Below are positions 60,432 to 64,000 of a DNA stretch of 64,000 nucleotides, one piece after another. Made by a program: the position numbers and the translations under genes. Numbering within the stretch: the stretch's first letter is position 1; every line of letters starts with the position of its first letter. Under the pieces are notes generated by a model. That model ran no database searches. It saw only the letters and a list, made by a program, of their open reading frames with translations, and had not been told where the DNA came from. Source of the DNA: Cronobacter muytjensii ATCC 51329 (GTDB taxonomy: Bacteria > Pseudomonadota > Gammaproteobacteria > Enterobacterales > Enterobacteriaceae); assembly GCF_001277195.1 (NCBI RefSeq), contig NZ_CP012268.1, positions 3,224,001 through 3,288,000 on the forward strand, read 5' to 3'.

Positions 60432-61934
60432 ATGACAATTTTCGATCAATATGAAGTGTGGTTTGTGATTGGCAGCCAGCACCTTTACGGCCCTGAAACG
60501 CTGCGTCAGGTGAATCAGCACGCCGAACAGGTGGTGAATGCGCTGAACGCCGAAGCGAAACTGCCATGCAAGCTGGTGTTAAAGCCGCTCGGCACCACAC
60601 CGGACGAAATCACCGCCATCTGTCGTGACGCTAACTATGACGATAAATGCGCAGGCCTGGTGGTGTGGCTGCACACCTTCTCGCCAGCCAAGATGTGGAT
60701 CAACGGCCTCTCCATCCTCAACAAACCGCTGCTGCAATTCCATACCCAGTTCAACGCGCAGATCCCGTGGGGCAGCATCGACATGGACTTTATGAACCTG
60801 AACCAGACCGCCCACGGCGGCCGCGAGTTCGGCTTCATCGGCGCGCGTATGCGTCTGCAACACAGCGTCGTGACCGGCCACTGGCAGGATAAACAGTCTC
60901 AGGGGCGTCTTGGCGCGTGGATGCGTCAGGCGGTGTCGAAACAGGACACCCGCCATCTGAAAGTGGCGCGTTTTGGCGACAACATGCGTGAAGTCGCGGT
61001 GACCGAAGGGGATAAAGTCGCGGCGCAGATCAAGTTCGGCTTCTCAGTGAACACCTGGGGCGTGGGCGACCTGGTGGCTATCGTTAACGACGTCAGCGAA
61101 GGCGATATCAACGCACTGGTGGATGAATATGAAAGCAGCTACCGCCTGACTGCCGCCGCGCAGATCAACGGTGATAAACGCCAGAACGTTATCGACGCGG
61201 CGCGCATCGAGCTTGGCATGAAGCGCTTCCTGGAGGACGGCGGTTTCCACGCCTTCACCACCACCTTTGAAGATCTGCATGGCCTGAAGCAACTGCCGGG
61301 CCTCGCGGTTCAGCGCCTGATGCAGCAGGGCTATGGCTTTGCGGGCGAAGGCGACTGGAAAACCGCCGCGCTGCTGCGCATCATGAAAGTGATGTCCGCT
61401 GGCCTTGAAGGCGGCACCTCCTTTATGGAGGACTACACCTACAACTTCGAGAACGGCAACGACATGGTGCTGGGCTCTCACATGCTGGAAGTCTGCCCGA
61501 CCATCGCCACGCCGGAAAAACCGATCCTCGACGTGCAGTACCTTGGCATCGGCGGCAAAGCCGATCCGGCGCGCCTGATCTTCTCCACCACCACCGGCCC
61601 GGCGGTGAACGCGAGCCTTATCGATCTGGGCGATCGCTTCCGTCTGCTGGTGAACTGCGTTGACGCGGTGGAAACGCCGCACGCCCTGCCGAAACTGCCG
61701 GTCGCCAACGCGCTGTGGAAAGCCCAGCCGGATCTGCCGACCGCCTCAGAAGCCTGGATCCTCGCCGGCGGCGCGCACCACACCGTCTTCAGCCAGGCGC
61801 TGACGCTCGACGACATGCGCCTGTTCGCCGAAATGCACGACCTTGAACTTGCCGTTATCGACAACGACACCCGCCTGCCCGCCTTTAAAGACGCGCTGCG
61901 CTGGAATGAAGTCTATTACGGCCTCAAACGTTAA
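60432..61934 (+). CDS. araA: L-arabinose isomerase AraA
   Basis: Manganese enzyme converting L-arabinose to L-ribulose. The 500-residue product (MTIFDQYEVWFVIGSQHLYG) equals the E. coli length if read from the second of two adjacent ATGs (60429 and 60432). The catalytic glutamates lie in GGTSFMEDYTY and in the GFAGEGDWKTAALLR segment, with metal-binding His near SHMLEVCP and AGGAHHTVFS. It is the middle gene of araBAD. Confidence 0.98.
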   Translation: MTIFDQYEVWFVIGSQHLYGPETLRQVNQHAEQVVNALNAEAKLPCKLVLKPLGTTPDEITAICRDANYDDKCAGLVVWLHTFSPAKMWINGLSILNKPLLQFHTQFNAQIPWGSIDMDFMNLNQTAHGGREFGFIGARMRLQHSVVTGHWQDKQSQGRLGAWMRQAVSKQDTRHLKVARFGDNMREVAVTEGDKVAAQIKFGFSVNTWGVGDLVAIVNDVSEGDINALVDEYESSYRLTAAAQINGDKRQNVIDAARIELGMKRFLEDGGFHAFTTTFEDLHGLKQLPGLAVQRLMQQGYGFAGEGDWKTAALLRIMKVMSAGLEGGTSFMEDYTYNFENGNDMVLGSHMLEVCPTIATPEKPILDVQYLGIGGKADPARLIFSTTTGPAVNASLIDLGDRFRLLVNCVDAVETPHALPKLPVANALWKAQPDLPTASEAWILAGGAHHTVFSQALTLDDMRLFAEMHDLELAVIDNDTRLPAFKDALRWNEVYYGLKR

Positions 61935-61964
61935 CGCACTGCTGCCCGGCGGCGCTCGTTGACC

Positions 61965-61984
61965 GGCCTGTGATATCGCAGGCC
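61965..61984 (+). other. Hairpin in the araA-araD gap
   Basis: GGCCTG and CAGGCC pair around TGATATCG in the 83-base gap, the only sizeable space in the operon. E. coli carries REP-type hairpins here. It may stabilise the araBA message and lower araD expression. Confidence 0.6.
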
Positions 61985-62017
61985 GCACACGACGCGCCCT
62001 CCGGCATGGAGACGACA

Positions 62018-62713
62018 ATGTTAGAAGAACTCAAGCGTCAGGTACTGGAAGCCAATCTGGCGCTGCCAAAGCACAATCTGGTGACGCTGACGTGGGGTAA
62101 CGTCAGCGCCGTCGACCGCGAGCGCGGCGTGTTTGTTATCAAACCCTCCGGCGTCGATTACACCGTGATGACCGCCGAGGATATGGTGGTGGTCAGTATT
62201 GAGACCGGCGAAGTTGTCGAAGGCACCAAAAAGCCCTCTTCCGATACCCCGACTCACCGGCTGCTCTATCAACAGTTCCCATCCATCGGCGGCATCGTGC
62301 ATACCCATTCGCGCCACGCCACCATCTGGGCGCAGGCGGGCTTGCCGATCCCGGCGACCGGCACCACGCATGCCGACTATTTCTACGGCGAGATCCCCTG
62401 CACCCGTAAAATGACGGATGAAGAGATCAATGGCGCGTATGAATGGGAAACCGGCGTGGTGATAGCCGAAACCTTCCGCGAACAGGATATTGACCCGGCC
62501 CAGATGCCCGGCGTGCTGGTGCACTCCCACGGGCCTTTCGCCTGGGGCAAAGATGCGGTCGACGCGGTGCATAACGCGATCGTGCTGGAAGAGGTCGCCT
62601 ATATGGGCATCTTCTGTCGCCAGCTCGCGCCCGAACTGCCCGCGATGCAGCAGACGTTGCTGGATAAACACTACCTGCGTAAACACGGCGCGAAAGCGTA
62701 TTACGGGCAGTAG
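62018..62713 (+). CDS. araD: L-ribulose-5-phosphate 4-epimerase AraD
   Basis: Zinc-dependent class II aldolase-like epimerase that gives D-xylulose 5-phosphate for the pentose phosphate pathway. The 231-residue product has zinc ligands in IVHTHSRHATIWAQ (His95, His97) and LVHSHGPFAWG (His171), with the phosphate-binding KPSG loop near residue 45. ATG 62018 matches E. coli. It is the last gene of araBAD. Confidence 0.98.
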   Translation: MLEELKRQVLEANLALPKHNLVTLTWGNVSAVDRERGVFVIKPSGVDYTVMTAEDMVVVSIETGEVVEGTKKPSSDTPTHRLLYQQFPSIGGIVHTHSRHATIWAQAGLPIPATGTTHADYFYGEIPCTRKMTDEEINGAYEWETGVVIAETFREQDIDPAQMPGVLVHSHGPFAWGKDAVDAVHNAIVLEEVAYMGIFCRQLAPELPAMQQTLLDKHYLRKHGAKAYYGQ

Positions 62714-62773
62714 CACCGTTCCCACAGGCGCAGCGCTGGTCGGCCCTGCGTCGCCCGTCGGGCAACGGCACAA

Positions 62774-62789
62774 CTGTATAAAACCCCAG
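62774..62789. promoter_or_regulatory. LexA (SOS) box of polB
   Basis: CTGTATAAAACCCCAG fits the LexA pattern CTGT-N8-ACAG with one mismatch and matches the E. coli dinA (polB) box CTGTATAAAACCACAG at all but one position. It lies 20 bases before the likely -10 of polB. Confidence 0.88.
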
Positions 62790-62803
62790 CAAAACACCGC
62801 CAG

Positions 62804-62830
62804 CCAGGCTATAATCACGCCTGGTTTTTT
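62804..62830 (+). terminator. Terminator-like hairpin containing the polB -10
   Basis: CCAGGC (62804-62809) and GCCTGG (62819-62824) form a 6-bp stem followed by six Ts, a good intrinsic terminator for araBAD. Its loop contains TATAAT (62810-62815), a perfect -10 hexamer for polB. E. coli has the same arrangement as I recall it (CCAGGC-TATACTCAA-GCCTGG). Confidence 0.75.
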
Positions 62831-62845
62831 ACGTGAGTACGCAGC

Positions 62846-64000
62846 GTGTCTGAAGCGCATCAGGGGTTTATTTTAAGCCGTCACTGGCGGGATACACCGC
62901 AGGGAACGGAGATTGAGTTCTGGCTGGCGACGGACACCGGGCCGCTGCGGGTTTGCCTGCCGCCGCAAGAATCGGTGGCGTTTATTCCTGAGGCCGAGCG
63001 TCCTCGCGCCGAAAGCCTGCTGGCGCACGAGAACGACGCACGCTTCGCCTCGCTCGTCCTGAAAGATTTTCAGCGTCAGCCGGTATGCGGCCTCTATTGC
63101 CGCTCGCACCGTCAGCTGATGCGTCTTGATAAGCTGCTGCGCGAAAACGGCGTGACGGTCTACGAGGCGGATATCCGCCCGCCGGAGCGCTTTCTGATGG
63201 AGCGCTTTATCACCGCCCCCGTGTGGGTCAGCGGCGAGCGTCAGGGCGAGCGGCTCATCAACGCGCGCCTCAAGCCCAATCCGCTCTATCGCCCGCCCCT
63301 TAAATGGGTGTCGCTGGATATCGAAACCACCCGCCACGGCGAGCTTTACTGTATCGGCCTTGAAGGCTGCGGCTCCCGCGTGGTGTACATGCTCGGGCCG
63401 GAGAACGGCGACGCCCGCGGCCTCGATTTTGAGCTGGAATATGTCGCAAGCCGCCCGCAACTGATTGAAAAACTGAACGCCTGGTTTGCAAGGCACGATC
63501 CGGATGTGCTGATTGGCTGGAATGTCATTCAGTTCGATCTGCGTATGCTGCAAAAACATGCCGAGCGCTACGGCGTGCCGCTGCGGCTCGGGCGCGGCGG
63601 CACCGATCTGGAGTGGCGTGAGCATGGTTTTAAAAATGGCGTCTTTTTCGCGCAGGCCCCCGGGCGGCTGATTATCGACGGCATCGAAGCGCTCAAATCC
63701 GCCTTCTGGAATTTCTCGTCGTTTTCGCTGGAGGCGGTGTCGCAGGAGCTGCTCGGCGAAGGCAAAGCCATCGACAACCCGTGGCAGCGCATGGATGAGA
63801 TTGATCGCCGTTTCGCCGAGGATAAACCCGCGCTCGCTACCTATAACCTGAAAGACTGCGAGCTGGTGACGCGCATTTTCCATAAAACGGAGATCATGCC
63901 GTTCCTGCTGGAGCGCGCCACGGTCAACGGCCTGCCAGTTGACCGGCACGGCGGCTCGGTGGCGGCGTTCAGCCATCTCTATTTTCCGCGTATGCACCGC
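62846..64000 (+). CDS. polB: DNA polymerase II (partial, N-terminal part)
   Basis: SOS-induced family B polymerase with proofreading, used in lesion bypass and fork restart. The frame opens with GTG at 62846 (V/M-SEAHQGFILSRHWRDTPQGT) and runs off the window after 385 codons. The N-terminal domain and the 3'-5' exonuclease with Exo I motif SLDIETT (about residue 153) and NVIQFDLRM (Exo II) are present; the polymerase palm lies beyond the edge. GTG is inferred because the similarity to E. coli PolB begins about four residues later and no ATG fits. Confidence 0.96.
   Translation, partial: MSEAHQGFILSRHWRDTPQGTEIEFWLATDTGPLRVCLPPQESVAFIPEAERPRAESLLAHENDARFASLVLKDFQRQPVCGLYCRSHRQLMRLDKLLRENGVTVYEADIRPPERFLMERFITAPVWVSGERQGERLINARLKPNPLYRPPLKWVSLDIETTRHGELYCIGLEGCGSRVVYMLGPENGDARGLDFELEYVASRPQLIEKLNAWFARHDPDVLIGWNVIQFDLRMLQKHAERYGVPLRLGRGGTDLEWREHGFKNGVFFAQAPGRLIIDGIEALKSAFWNFSSFSLEAVSQELLGEGKAIDNPWQRMDEIDRRFAEDKPALATYNLKDCELVTRIFHKTEIMPFLLERATVNGLPVDRHGGSVAAFSHLYFPRMHR

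Noticed and set aside
1..64000. CRISPR arrays, tRNA or rRNA genes, prophage or insertion sequences
   Set aside because: I saw no regularly spaced repeats, no tRNA or rRNA sequence blocks, no transposase or integrase, and no terminal inverted repeats with target duplications.

Overview
The window is a core chromosomal segment of a gamma-proteobacterium of the family Enterobacteriaceae. Almost every gene matches the Escherichia coli gene of the same name closely in sequence, length and order, read as the reverse complement of the E. coli 'two-minute' region plus the leu, thi and ara loci. The GC-rich codon use and the extra sugar genes fit the Cronobacter/Enterobacter side of the family, but the genus is an inference I cannot prove from the sequence alone. 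No rRNA, tRNA, CRISPR array, prophage or insertion sequence is visible.

Layout. 1-4154 (minus): pdhR-aceE-aceF, the pyruvate dehydrogenase operon, cut by the window edge inside aceF. 4693-6066: aroP. 6223-8586: a two-gene accessory operon, a GPH-family sugar symporter and a cytoplasmic GH43 glycosidase, inserted between aroP and ampE. 8605-10019: ampD-ampE. 10107-14285: nadC and the pilin/type IV pilus genes ppdD-hofB-hofC. 14324-17598: guaC, coaE-zapD-yacG and mutT. 17658-22131: lpxC, secM-secA. 22233-39057 (minus): the 15-gene dcw (division and cell wall) cluster mraZ-rsmH-ftsL-ftsI-murE-murF-mraY-murD-ftsW-murG-murC-ddlB-ftsQ-ftsA-ftsZ, driven by a well-conserved Pmra promoter with MraZ boxes. 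39637-44384: cra, ilvIH, leuO. 45000-49866: leuL attenuator and leuABCD. 50006-53219: setA, the SgrS small RNA with its SgrT peptide, and sgrR, the sugar-phosphate stress module. 53257-56643: TPP riboswitch and thiBPQ. 56637-57407: yabI. 57524-62713: araC and araBAD with recognisable AraC and CRP sites. 62846-end: polB, truncated by the window edge, with a LexA box.

Most interesting point. The promoter of the symporter-GH43 operon (about 6099-6190) looks like a relative of the araBAD promoter 52 kb away. It has a CRP-like site, an 11-base identical block, an AraC I1-like half-site ending in TTATCCAT, and a -10 hexamer placed exactly as far from that half-site (58 bases) as in araBAD. With a cytoplasmic GH43 enzyme that keeps its three catalytic acids, this suggests an unlinked member of the arabinose regulon: import of an arabinoside, release of arabinose inside the cell, and feeding of AraBAD. 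Other observations include a CRP-S (Sxy-type) site and a possible Shine-Dalgarno-sequestering leader stem at ppdD, a 54-residue SgrT inside SgrS, a thiB riboswitch that appears to act by ribosome-site sequestration, and a polB promoter whose -10 element lies in the loop of a terminator-like hairpin.
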